A stretch of DNA of 64,000 nucleotides from contig NZ_CP179210.1 of the NCBI RefSeq assembly GCF_051201665.1, positions 2,976,001 through 3,040,000 of the forward strand. Direction: 5' to 3'. Below the pieces are notes generated by a model that ran no database searches, was not told where the DNA came from, and saw only the letters and a list, made by a program, of their open reading frames with translations. The stretch's first letter is position 1, and each line of letters begins with the position of its first letter. The stretch comes from Psychrobium sp051201665 (lineage in GTDB: Bacteria; Pseudomonadota; Gammaproteobacteria; Enterobacterales; Psychrobiaceae). Shown here piece after piece: positions 52,475-61,396 of the stretch. Position numbers and translations under genes: made by a program.

Positions 52475-54523
52475 GTGACTCAGCCCATCGCGCCTATCGC
52501 TAAGAAAATTCCGCATCAGTTAACCACCCACAATGAAACACGAATCGATAATTATTATTGGATGCGTGATGACAGTCGCTCCGATAAAGAAATATTGGCG
52601 CATTTAACCGCTGAGAATGATTATTGTGATGCGATGTTAGCACCGCAAAAGACACTGCAAGACAGCTTATTTGAAGAACTCAAGAGCCGAATTTGTAAAG
52701 ATGATAATAGTGTTCCTGTCAAAGACGGTGATTATTGGTATCACAGTGAAGTTAGCGGCGATGAGGAATATTCTCGATATTACCGCGCTAGTGACAATAA
52801 AGGCACCAACAAACAATTATTGTTAGATGTTAATGTCCTTGCTGCTAGTCATGAGCATTTTGAGCTGGGCGATATGTCGATAAGCCCTGATGACAGCATA
52901 CTCTCGTATGCGAGCGATTTAGATGGTAGACGCATATATACCATCAACTTTAAACAGATTGAATCAAGCACTCTCATCAACGATGTATTAGAGAATACAG
53001 AGGGTCAGATTGTTTGGGCTAATAATAACAAGACAGTATTTTACGTTAAAAAAGATCCGCAAACGCTGTTAGGCACACAAGTTTATCGCCATGTGTTAGG
53101 CACCAATCAAAGCGATGATGAATTAGTTTATGAAGAAGAAGATCATAGCTTTTATATGAGCTTGGATAAGAGTCGCGATGAGTCACTTATTTTTATCAAT
53201 CTCGAATCGACAGAAACCAGCGACATTTGGTTTATTGACGCCAATACGCCAATGGATGAGTTCGCCCAATTAATCGATTGCATTGATGAGCACGAATACA
53301 GCGTTGATAAATTGGGAGATACCTTTTACATCGTATCTAACCACCAAGCGACTAACTTTAAGGTGATGACAGCCACCACAGAAACAATATTTGATGTTGA
53401 GCAGTGGGCAACTAAAATTGAGCATCGTGACGATGTACTGATTGAAGACATTGAGATATTTAACGATTATTTGATTATTGTTGAGCGTGAGTTAGGCCAA
53501 ATTCGCTTCGTCATTCACCGCGGTGACACAAGCTACCCAATGACTTTTGACGATCCTTGTTATTACGCCTGCCTTGGTGATAACCCTGAACCAAGTTCGA
53601 CAACGGCGCGTATTTATTACAGCTCGTTAACCACGCCTGGTTCATTATTTGAAACCGACTTGGCCACCACAGATCGCACTCTGTTAAAAGCGCAAAAAGT
53701 CTTAGGCGAATTTAATAGCGATGATTACGAATCGCAGCGCATCTTTGTCACTAGTCGTGATAATCAGCAAGTTCCAGTGTCCTTAGTTTATAAAAAGTCT
53801 CTATATCGCCAAGATGGCACCAACCCTGTGCTGCAATACGGTTACGGTGCGTATGGCATCACTATCGACCCTAACTTTAGTCCACACACGTTAAGCTTGT
53901 TAAATCGTGGCTTTGTGTATGCCATAGCTCACGTTCGTGGCAGTGAAATGCTGGGGCGTCGTTGGTATGAAGATGGTAAGAAAGCGCATAAACAAAACAC
54001 CTTTAATGATTTTATTGATGTAAGTAAGCATTTACTAGCAGAAAAAATCGCTCATCCACAAAAGCTGTTTGCGAGTGGCGGTAGCGCCGGAGGGTTATTG
54101 ATGGGAGCTATTATTAATCAAGCGCCTCAATTGTATCGCGGCGTGGGTGCACATGTACCCTTTGTTGATGTGGTCACCACCATGCTTGATGAAAGCATTC
54201 CGTTAACGACCAATGAATACGACGAGTGGGGTAATCCAAACGAATTAGCGGCTTATAATACTATCAAAGCGTATTCTCCGATTGATAATGTAACAGCGCA
54301 GCACTACCCTAACTTGCTCGTTACAACAGGGTTACACGATTCTCAGGTTCAGTATTTTGAGCCAATGAAATGGGTGGCAAAATTGCGAGAATGTAAGACA
54401 AACGACAATCTATTAGTCTTTAAAACGGACATGGAAAGTGGCCATGCTGGCGCATCAGGTCGTTTTAAAAGCTTAGAAGAAAAAGCCCTTGAAATGGCAT
54501 TTTTTATAAATCTTTGCGATTAA
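52475..54523 (+). CDS. ptrB: Oligopeptidase B (S9A)
   Basis: The 682-residue serine peptidase cuts small peptides after basic residues. The N-terminal beta-propeller domain (about 70-400) and the C-terminal hydrolase domain are complete. The nucleophile lies in ASGGSAGGLLMG (about Ser532), the segment EYDEWGNP follows and the catalytic His lies in MESGHAGASGRF. Start is GTG at 52475. Length equals that of the E. coli enzyme (686). No signal peptide. Confidence 0.94.
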   Translation: MTQPIAPIAKKIPHQLTTHNETRIDNYYWMRDDSRSDKEILAHLTAENDYCDAMLAPQKTLQDSLFEELKSRICKDDNSVPVKDGDYWYHSEVSGDEEYSRYYRASDNKGTNKQLLLDVNVLAASHEHFELGDMSISPDDSILSYASDLDGRRIYTINFKQIESSTLINDVLENTEGQIVWANNNKTVFYVKKDPQTLLGTQVYRHVLGTNQSDDELVYEEEDHSFYMSLDKSRDESLIFINLESTETSDIWFIDANTPMDEFAQLIDCIDEHEYSVDKLGDTFYIVSNHQATNFKVMTATTETIFDVEQWATKIEHRDDVLIEDIEIFNDYLIIVERELGQIRFVIHRGDTSYPMTFDDPCYYACLGDNPEPSSTTARIYYSSLTTPGSLFETDLATTDRTLLKAQKVLGEFNSDDYESQRIFVTSRDNQQVPVSLVYKKSLYRQDGTNPVLQYGYGAYGITIDPNFSPHTLSLLNRGFVYAIAHVRGSEMLGRRWYEDGKKAHKQNTFNDFIDVSKHLLAEKIAHPQKLFASGGSAGGLLMGAIINQAPQLYRGVGAHVPFVDVVTTMLDESIPLTTNEYDEWGNPNELAAYNTIKAYSPIDNVTAQHYPNLLVTTGLHDSQVQYFEPMKWVAKLRECKTNDNLLVFKTDMESGHAGASGRFKSLEEKALEMAFFINLCD

Positions 54524-54536
54524 ACTTCTGCACAAG

Positions 54537-54573
54537 AAAACGCCTTAACGACATTAATCGTTAAGGCGTTTTA
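54537..54573. terminator. Bidirectional terminator between ptrB and the DUF3622 gene
   Basis: A stem of 14 bp, AAACGCCTTAACGA/TCGTTAAGGCGTTT, with A and T runs outside lies between the convergent genes. Confidence 0.88.
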
Positions 54574-54592
54574 CTATCTTCAGCAGATAGAA

Positions 54593-54799
54593 TTAACGAC
54601 GTTTATTACGGGCAGTAATAGTCGCTAAGAAACCTTTAAGCTCTTCGTCAGCCCAAGCTTGTGCTTTTGCTTCGCTTTCAAATCCTGTTTCAGATTTTGA
54701 AACTATCGTTTCTCTAGCCGTTTTACGACGCGTGATTTGTGCTGTCCATTGACCGTTTTCTTCAAGTAAACGGATATCAAATTTTTTGCTGTTGCTCAT
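54593..54799 (-). CDS. DUF3622 family small protein
   Basis: The 68-residue protein fits DUF3622, a small family of Vibrio, Shewanella and relatives. Residues 5-60 (FDIRLLEENGQWTAQITRR and FESEAKAQAWADEEL) carry the conserved aromatic and Trp positions. The function is not known. A 17-bp perfect palindrome lies 27 bases upstream of its start. Confidence 0.85.
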   Translation of the reverse strand: MSNSKKFDIRLLEENGQWTAQITRRKTARETIVSKSETGFESEAKAQAWADEELKGFLATITARNKRR

Positions 54800-54825
54800 T
54801 TTTAAATCCTAGCTCATTTAACTAT

Positions 54826-54842
54826 TCGTCACGACGTGACGA
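54826..54842. promoter_or_regulatory. 17-bp palindrome upstream of the DUF3622 gene
   Basis: TCGTCACGACGTGACGA is a perfect palindrome around one base (arms TCGTCACG and CGTGACGA). It lies 27 bases before the DUF3622 start, where an operator would be. No regulator gene is nearby and the reading is a guess. Confidence 0.4.
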
Positions 54843-54944
54843 GAATTGGCGCTAGTTTACAGATTTATCGTCGTCGATGCTTGTAAATTTCTCAAAAGAG
54901 TGACAATTGACCGGAGTTCGAGATATGCCTTTCCCTGACTCAGG

Positions 54945-56720
54945 TTACTCACATAGTTTTGCTTTCTCGGTATATTCACATCGTGCCGTAGGTTTAGTAC
55001 GGCGTGACAAAAAGATAGCTGAATGGGTAAATTTCTTTGCTTGTTTCTTTGCTTCACTGGCCATTTCAGCCACATCATGATGAGAGCTACAAATGCTCAC
55101 GTCCGGTGCAACAACCCCTACAGCAAGACTTAACAACGGAAAAAAATGCTCTTCACCATTACGAGATTTTGCGTAAATACCAGACTGATTAAGATCTTGT
55201 TCGTTATAAAATTTACGTACTTCTCGATCAAACTCACTTAAGATCAACTGACAATGATGATGCCAATTTTCCCGTTCGAAAATAGCCACGAAATCATCGC
55301 CACCAATGTGTCCAACAAAATCGTTCGCTTGACAATAATTCTGCATTAGATTTGACACAAGAGCAATAATCGCATCGCCTTTTGAATAACCGTAAACGTC
55401 ATTAAAAGGCTTAAAATTATTAAGATCGAAACAGGCAAAATAGAACTTGCGTTGCTCGCTAATCAAACGGTCAACATGGCGATAAATGGGTACGTTACCC
55501 GGTAATAATGTCAGAGGATTAGCATAACTTGCGTGCTTAATTTGCTGTTGTGTTAGTTGGCGTAATAAATCGCGAATAGACCCAATGCCCACATAATTAT
55601 CTTGGTCGGTAATGATAAAATGCCATTGCAGTTGATCATCTTTTTCTGCCGTCACTGTCTTAGATAATTCATCAAGGCGTGTATTAGCCTCAACAATGAC
55701 AGGATGCTCATTCATCACTTCTTTGATGCGTTTACGTTCATTTAGCGCACGCCCATAAGGCGTTGAATAGAGTTCCAAAATATCATTTCGTAACATCATC
55801 CCCACAGGTTTTTTGCCGTCTAATACCGGAATCGAGTTTACCGTCGCGTGTTTATGAAAGTAATTCACCACATCCTTAGTTCGGGTATTCATGTGAAAGG
55901 TTTGAGCTGGTTGGAGTAATGAGCTTGCTGTTTGTTCTAATTGAGGCAGATAAAGCGTTGAGCGCTGATGGTTGCAGATAATTGCTGGGACGTCCCGCAC
56001 AGGATACGATTCGGGACGTGCGAACAAAAAACCCTGTCCAAAACAAATACCCAAATCTTGCAATTGCTCAAATTCTTGCTCTGTTTCTATCCCTTCAGCA
56101 ATGACTCGCGCATTGATTTTTTGACCAAGCGACAAAATACTTTTTACAAATTCACGCTTAACGGGATCAAGGTGCAGTTGATTAATAAAGTAATAATCAA
56201 TTTTTACAAAATCAGGTTTAACTTGTGACCATAACTTCAAACCTGCATAGCCAGCGCCTAAATCGTCAACCGCAATACGAAAACCTAGATCGCGATAATG
56301 CATCAGCGCTTTTTGCAAAACAGACGGACTATCGATAGGGTATTTTTCGCTAAGTTCAATCACCACCTGCTCAGGTAATAATCCACTTTCTTTGACATAG
56401 GCTAATGTTTTGCCATGTGGATGATCGGTTTGCAAAAATATCATCGGACTAACGTTTAAAAACAAGAAACCACTGAGTTCTAATTGTGCAAAACGAGCGA
56501 TAGAAATTTTTCGACAAACCAATTCAAGTTGCGACAATAGACCGCACTCTAGCGCCGTATCAAACAACATTTTCGGACTCGCTAATGGACTGTCTGATGG
56601 CCCTCGAATTAATGCTTCATAGCCATATAATTCACACTTATCAGTCGCATAAATTGGTTGAAATACAGCAGTTAGAGATTCTTCTTTAATTATTTTTGCT
56701 AACTCAACGCCTAGATTCAT
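54945..56720 (-). CDS. EAL-CBS-GGDEF cyclic-di-GMP signalling protein
   Basis: The 591-residue cytoplasmic protein has an N-terminal EAL phosphodiesterase domain (about 10-240: YEALIRG, IAVDDLGAGYAGL, VKIDYYFI, IAEGIETEQEF), a pair of CBS domains (about 270-395) and a C-terminal GGDEF domain (about 405-575) with the catalytic motif GGDDF. The key EAL residues are intact, so hydrolysis of c-di-GMP is expected; the cyclase motif is also an active-type variant. There are no membrane segments. The CBS pair may bind nucleotides and tune the output. Confidence 0.93.
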   Translation of the reverse strand: MNLGVELAKIIKEESLTAVFQPIYATDKCELYGYEALIRGPSDSPLASPKMLFDTALECGLLSQLELVCRKISIARFAQLELSGFLFLNVSPMIFLQTDHPHGKTLAYVKESGLLPEQVVIELSEKYPIDSPSVLQKALMHYRDLGFRIAVDDLGAGYAGLKLWSQVKPDFVKIDYYFINQLHLDPVKREFVKSILSLGQKINARVIAEGIETEQEFEQLQDLGICFGQGFLFARPESYPVRDVPAIICNHQRSTLYLPQLEQTASSLLQPAQTFHMNTRTKDVVNYFHKHATVNSIPVLDGKKPVGMMLRNDILELYSTPYGRALNERKRIKEVMNEHPVIVEANTRLDELSKTVTAEKDDQLQWHFIITDQDNYVGIGSIRDLLRQLTQQQIKHASYANPLTLLPGNVPIYRHVDRLISEQRKFYFACFDLNNFKPFNDVYGYSKGDAIIALVSNLMQNYCQANDFVGHIGGDDFVAIFERENWHHHCQLILSEFDREVRKFYNEQDLNQSGIYAKSRNGEEHFFPLLSLAVGVVAPDVSICSSHHDVAEMASEAKKQAKKFTHSAIFLSRRTKPTARCEYTEKAKLCE

Positions 56721-56856
56721 AATGGTTTTGTATTAGTTATCATTAGCAAAAAGTGTATTAAATAATCATGACATTAATGTGACAGCATCAAATCAGTAGA
56801 TATGCAGAAAGGTTTTGAATAATATCGACAATATCCCTGTTATCTCTGATTATTCC

Positions 56857-57594
56857 TTAAAAATAGCGACGACGCATTGTGAATAATATAGCGCCAAGAA
56901 GCGCAAAAAATCCAACACTACCACCACCTGAATCGCCACCAGTCGGCGCTGTAGTTTTAGCTTTTACTGGATTTAAACTCGCTGCGGTATCAACAGTGGC
57001 ATCTTTAATATCAACATTAGAAATACTCACAAAGTTTTCAAAACCAGCAACGGTACTACATTGCGCAGTCGTAAAATTATCTAATGGTGTTACACCACAA
57101 TGCGTTAACCCTTGGATTTTCTCTAACACATCAAAACCACTAACCACTTGACCAAATACCGTGAAACCACCATTTTGGAAATCAAGATTTTCCGAGTTGT
57201 CTGCCATATTAAAAAACCACTGATTAGTGGCAATATTAGCATCGCTGCCAAGTTTTGCCATTGCAATAGTACCTTTAACGTTCGAATAAACAGGCTCATT
57301 AACAACAGCGGCTTTGGTATCTGCTTTCACCAGTTTCGCGCCATCATAGGTAAAACCGCCGCCTTGAACGATAAACCCTTTTACGCTGCGATGAATTACT
57401 GTGGTGTTATAACTACCATCATTGATGTAACTTAGAAAGTTAGCGACAGTCTTAGGCGTTGCATTATCAAACAAGTTAACTTCGACATTACCTTGCGATG
57501 TTTGGATTTCGACGATAGTTGCGAAACTTGATGCGGTGAACATGCTTAGTGATGAAGCGACTAACAATGATCTCTTTAAAAATTTTAAAGCCAT
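56857..57594 (-). CDS. Exported cyclophilin-type peptidyl-prolyl isomerase with GlyGly-CTERM tail
   Basis: The 245-residue protein starts with a signal peptide (about 1-25) and continues with a cyclophilin domain (about 27-190) containing GNVEVNLFDNATPKTVANFL, VIHRSVKGFIVQGGG, IAMAKLGSDANIATNQWFFN and GFTVFGQVVSG. The C terminus ends in a Gly-rich segment (GGDSGGGSVG), a hydrophobic helix and RRR, the GlyGly-CTERM pattern thought to be processed by rhombosortase in Vibrio and Shewanella. Repeat copy 3 lies 80 bases upstream of its start. Confidence 0.9.
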   Translation of the reverse strand: MALKFLKRSLLVASSLSMFTASSFATIVEIQTSQGNVEVNLFDNATPKTVANFLSYINDGSYNTTVIHRSVKGFIVQGGGFTYDGAKLVKADTKAAVVNEPVYSNVKGTIAMAKLGSDANIATNQWFFNMADNSENLDFQNGGFTVFGQVVSGFDVLEKIQGLTHCGVTPLDNFTTAQCSTVAGFENFVSISNVDIKDATVDTAASLNPVKAKTTAPTGGDSGGGSVGFFALLGAILFTMRRRYF

Positions 57595-57673
57595 ATTTCT
57601 CTACTTTATTTTACATGCCTATGCACTTGGCTCAGGACGATTTTACAGGTACATGAACTATCGCCAAATTTAA

Positions 57674-57830
57674 TACCAATTGCATTAAGTAAGTGATCTT
57701 GTTGTGCGTAGAGAAAATCAGCTAAAACAAGGCGCTCGATTGACTAATAGCTGGCTATTAGGATTGAGAGCAACGCCATTTTAGTTAATTTTAACAAGTA
57801 CAAGTGGGCAAATATTTAATGCAATTGGTA
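57674..57830 (+). repeat. 157-bp inverted-repeat element, copy 3
   Basis: This copy has the same terminal inverted repeats as copies 1 and 2 and appears identical to copy 2 by eye. It is flanked by TAA on both sides (57671-57673 and 57831-57833). It lies between the exported cyclophilin gene and the IS1595 remnant. Confidence 0.95.
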
Positions 57831-57877
57831 TAACAGTCGGTTAGGGATTTTTTTTCAATAAATCGACGGTTGAACCG

Positions 57878-58674
57878 TTAACAGAACTCATCTAGATATT
57901 CTTGTAGGTATTTTCCCGATACGCCATGAAATGTACCCAACAAAAATGTTTTTAAATTGCCAATGGCGATATGTACCCATGGTAGCCATTCATCAACCAA
58001 ATGGCTTGGTGTTACCCTCGCTTCATGGTCCTGTGCTTGGTCAATTATATTCAGAGCAGCTAATGCATCAGAACGAACTTTCTGACCTAGTTTTAAGTAC
58101 TTCTTAACAAACTTATCAACGCTAAAATGGCAAATACTATCAACTACTTCCATGGCAATAAATCCTGCCTTTTTCTCTTTACTTTCACAGGCGATTAATA
58201 CATTCTTTTTTCCTGCTGCACCACGACCTCGTTTCCCTTTTTGTCTACCTCCAACAAGTGCATCATCTAGCTCTATTGTTCCACTCAATTGATATAAACT
58301 ATCTCTGTGACCCATAGCACTTCTAAGTTTTTTTAAATTAGTCTCGCTGTTCGCCAATTGACTTCTATTAATTTGCTTAGTCTCAGTGCGGATATACTTC
58401 CCTTATCAGAGCCAAGAAAATAGATAGCCCAAAACCACTGGATTAAGGTGATTTTACTCCCATGAAAAAGTGTCCCTGCCGTGACTGCTGTTTGCTTTTT
58501 ACATTGCGTGCATTCGTATAAGTGGCGACTGGCAATTTTATAGTTATGAGCATTGCCGCAACGCGGGCAAATAAAGCCATTTTTCCATTTCATTTCTTGT
58601 AAATATTCTAAGCAATCATCTTCAGTACTAAACTGTTTTTACCAAGCTAAAAAGCTTGCTTCTGGCATGTTCAT
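57878..58674 (-). pseudogene. IS1595-family transposase, disrupted by a stop and a frameshift
   Basis: Two frames (58333-58593 and 58357-57878) form one transposase. The first carries the zinc ribbon (CPRCGNAHNYK, CTQCKKQTAVTAGTLFH), the second the ISXO2-like DDE catalytic domain (IELDDALVGGRQKGKRG and the later HIAIGNLKTFLLGTFHGV). A start at 58674 (MNMPEASFLAW) is followed by an in-frame TAA, and then the frame continues QFSTEDDCLEYLQEMKW. The second break is the loss of one base in an A/T run near 58330-58345. The element is therefore dead unless readthrough occurs. Confidence 0.88.
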
Positions 58675-58750
58675 GATTATCTCTACCTATACAGTGTGTT
58701 TATATATACAGTATAGTTCAATCCTGAGTTTTCTGCATAGGCATGTTATT

Positions 58751-59329
58751 TTATTTGTTATTTAAGCGCAACGAAAACGTCACTGGCACTGTCGTTGAAA
58801 TCGACGGCAATCCAGCAAGCTCGCGCAGTTTTTCAATTCCTTTGACTAAATTAAAATCACCAGCTTTCACAAATACTGGCTTATTACTCGATACCAACAA
58901 GTTACCGTCACTCAATAAAGTGACACTCACATCGGCATTAATGGCTTGCTTTTCACCATGTAGACTTAGCGAAGCAGGCACTTTCATCATCGCAGTCTGA
59001 TTTACAACTAATTTAGCCAGTGCTTTGCTAGGCAGCCTTGCGCTTAATGTCGCCTGTGGGAATTTATTTGTCTCAAATAAATGCTCTCCCATACGTGAAT
59101 CACGTATGGATATTGCAGTATCAACTGACGATAAGTCGATAACTAATGAAAACGCGCCATTGTCTGTTAGCGTGCCATTGATATGGTTAAAGTGATGCGC
59201 TTCCATCACGTCACTTTTCTTCACCGAAACAAAGCTTAATGTTGAATTGTCTTTGTCTAATGCCCAGTCAGCATGTGCGGTATGACTTAGTGTCATTAAC
59301 AGCGCTGCAGCAACGGTTGATTTAATCAT
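58751..59329 (-). CDS. YceI-family periplasmic protein
   Basis: The 192-residue protein has a signal peptide (about 1-20, ending HAD) and one YceI lipocalin-like beta-barrel (WALDKDNSTLSFVSVKK, GTLTDNGAFSLVIDLSSVDT, RMGEHLFETNKFPQATLS). The family binds long isoprenoid or amide lipids in the periplasm. It stands alone next to an insertion sequence. Confidence 0.9.
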   Translation of the reverse strand: MIKSTVAAALLMTLSHTAHADWALDKDNSTLSFVSVKKSDVMEAHHFNHINGTLTDNGAFSLVIDLSSVDTAISIRDSRMGEHLFETNKFPQATLSARLPSKALAKLVVNQTAMMKVPASLSLHGEKQAINADVSVTLLSDGNLLVSSNKPVFVKAGDFNLVKGIEKLRELAGLPSISTTVPVTFSLRLNNK

Positions 59330-59424
59330 TATTTCTCTCCTAGGTGGGCGGTCATACTAGCTGACACATTGGTAACATTCAAGCAATTCGCTCAATTTTT
59401 ACCTTTGATTACAATTACTTATCA

Positions 59425-60416
59425 ACCTGAACTCGGGATAAAAATTGAACTAATAGCCCACCTAGTGATCAGATCTTTCGAACAAGAAACGATTTAAACA
59501 CTATAAACGGTGAGCGTATGGATAAGTTAGTTGAAATATTTTGTAATGTCGATGATTTTTTGTGAAGTTTTTATTCCTCAATGTGAAAAGCAATTACTGT
59601 CTGATGGAACGAGAAAGCGGCAGCGTAAAGGTCGAATGGCCACAAGTGAAGTGATGACTATCGTTATTTTATTCCATATGTCGAATCACAGAGACTTTAA
59701 AAACTATTACATCGGGTTCATTCAGCGTTTTTACAAAAAACAATTCCCATACTTGCTTAGTTACACACGATTTTTAGAAGTCATGCCAACGACATTAGTG
59801 CCGTTGTGCAGTTATTTTTCTGCGATTAAGGGGCAGCCTACAGGCCTTGAATTTATTGACTCTACAAGCATTAAAGTTTGCCACAATTTAAGAATCCCAC
59901 GCCACAAAACATTTGATGGAATTGCTAAACGAGGTAAAGGGACTATGGGCTGGTATTTTGGATTTAAGCTCCATTTGATAGTGAATCACCTAGGGGAGAT
60001 TGTTGCAGCGAAAATAACGGCTGCGAACGTGCATGATACTCAACCCGTTGAAGGTATGGCATCAGACCTGCCAGATAAACTCTATGCTGATAAGGGCTAC
60101 ATAAGTAAAGCATTAGAAAGTAATTTGCTAGAACAAGGAGTCACTTTAGTAACAAATGTGCGAAAAAATATGAAAGCAAAGGTACTGTCTATTTGGGATA
60201 GGGCCATGCTATCTAGGCGATTTATTATTGAAACAATCAATGACCAATTGAAAAACATTTCACAAATTGAGCATTCCAGACATAGAAGCATGAATGGCTT
60301 AATGTTAAATCTCATTGCTGGGCTTGTGGCTTATTCTCTGAAAGAAAACAAACCACAACTAAATATCACTGACGTTGAGATGAATCAGATCGTCGTTTCT
60401 TAAGCCGATCTCAGGT
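59425..60416 (+). mobile_element. IS982-family insertion sequence, full length
   Basis: The element is about 992 bases long with imperfect inverted ends (left ACCTGAACTCGG, right ACCTGAGATCGG read inward). It contains one transposase gene, which is frameshifted. Its right half agrees with the element at the left edge of the window. No clear target-site duplication was found. It lies 14 bases from an IS427-group element. Confidence 0.88.
59518..60403 (+). pseudogene. IS982-family transposase with a frameshift near the start
   Basis: From the ATG at 59518 the frame reads MDKLVEIFCNVDDF and is then broken by a run of six T (59556-59561); with five T the frame would continue CEVFIPQCEKQL. After the shift the DDE domain is complete (EFIDSTSIKVCHN, LYADKGYISK and the C-terminal part). 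A TTG-started frame at 59531 gives 290 residues and would lack the true N terminus. The run could allow slippage in vivo, so the enzyme may not be fully dead. Confidence 0.85.
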
Positions 60417-60518
60417 TTATTAATGTACTAGGGCGTGTTGATCTTTTAAGCCTAGTTTTTGAACAGCATAGTAACTTGGTATAATAATTTCTCCAAAAAC
60501 AAAAACACCAAAGAAACT

Positions 60519-60737
60519 ATGCCGCGAACAATGCTATCAAATGAACAGTAAAAAAAGCTATCTAATCTTATGATTTTTACAGGTCGTGTTTATCAAAAAT
60601 ATGACCACAGAAAAGCGTTTGAGGGAATTCTTTATAAGATTCGAACAGGCTGCCCATGGAGTGATATACCTGATTACTTCGGTGATTGGAGCGCTATTTA
60701 TCGGCGATTTAATCTCTGGTCTAAGAAAGGTATTTAG
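60519..60737 (+). pseudogene. IS427-group orfA with a premature stop
   Basis: The frame starts MPRTMLSNEQ and meets TAA at 60549-60551, after which it continues in phase with KKLSNLMIFTGRVYQ and TGCPWSDIPDYFGDWSAIYRRFN, ending at TAG 60735-60737. These are the usual motifs of IS427-group orfA. A restart at the ATG at 60570 is possible. The junction to orfB may carry a small deletion or a frameshift site. Confidence 0.75.
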
Positions 60738-61263
60738 GGCATTGAAAAATGACCCCGAACTCGAATGGGTATTTATTGATGGCACCATTGTTAAAGCACA
60801 CCAGCATTGCGCTGGTGCGGCCACCGACAACACTCAATCCATTGGTAAAAGTGTGGCTGGAAATACAACAAAAATTCACATGGCGGTTGATAGTTATGGA
60901 TTGCCCATTGAATTTACCCTAACAGGTGGTGAGGTTGATGATAGTAAAGAAGCGATAAACCTTATCGATTTACTACCAAGTTGTGGGTACATTATTGCTG
61001 ATAAAGGATATGACAGTGAAACGATTAGAGAACAAATTAGCGATAAATTATCATTACCCGTTATCCCGAGAAAACAAAATTCAAAGGTTGGGAATACTGA
61101 TATAGACTGGTGTTTATACAAATACCGTCACTTAGTTGACAATGTTTTTGCTCGCCTAAAACAATATCGAGGTATTGCGACAAGATATGACAAGCTGCAA
61201 GTAAATTATGAAAGCACAGTCGCCTTAGGATGCAGTATGATTTGGTTATCCATGAGTGTATAA
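60586..61263 (+). CDS. IS427-group transposase orfB frame (catalytic part)
   Basis: The authentic part begins at about 60730 with ALKNDPELEWVFIDGTIVKAHQH, where the first catalytic Asp lies in FIDGT. The second Asp lies in YIIADKGYDSE and the Glu region in the YKYRHLVDNVFARLKQYRG segment. The piece before 60730 is out of frame with orfA and is not a natural protein part. The full enzyme would be made by fusion with orfA. Confidence 0.8.
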   Translation: MFIKNMTTEKRLREFFIRFEQAAHGVIYLITSVIGALFIGDLISGLRKVFRALKNDPELEWVFIDGTIVKAHQHCAGAATDNTQSIGKSVAGNTTKIHMAVDSYGLPIEFTLTGGEVDDSKEAINLIDLLPSCGYIIADKGYDSETIREQISDKLSLPVIPRKQNSKVGNTDIDWCLYKYRHLVDNVFARLKQYRGIATRYDKLQVNYESTVALGCSMIWLSMSV

Positions 61264-61316
61264 ATTATGAACTCAAAAGGTCAACAGACCCTAACAATTG
61301 ATAACATTTTTACTAA

Positions 61317-61356
61317 AAAAAAAAGGAAGTGCTAATTAACTTAGCACTTCCTTTCT
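61317..61356 (-). terminator. Terminator of the TonB-dependent receptor remnant
   Basis: On the minus strand GGAAGTGCTAAG/TTAGCACTTCC forms a strong stem followed by a long T run. It lies about 40 bases downstream of the receptor stop codon. Confidence 0.85.
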
Positions 61357-61396
61357 GTCGAATTCATCACTATTTGCTAACAACGTTAGCTTTTAG

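Larger units (their letters stand above)
60431..61291 (+). mobile_element. IS427-group (IS5 family) insertion sequence
   Basis: The 861-base element begins GGGCGTGTTGATCTTTT and ends with the complement of GGGTCTGTTGACCTTTT, and is flanked by TA on both sides, the target duplication of the IS427 group. It holds two overlapping frames for the transposase. The first carries a premature stop, so it is probably not able to move by itself. Confidence 0.85.

Noticed and set aside
59425..60430. Target-site duplication around the IS982 copy
   Set aside because: The flanks do not show a convincing direct repeat at the drawn ends; nearby IS427 insertion or later change may have removed it.
60586..60730. 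First part of the IS427 orfB frame as a real N terminus
   Set aside because: The orfA frame over the same bases shows the family motifs (TGCPWSDIPDYFGDW), so the orfB frame here is spurious.
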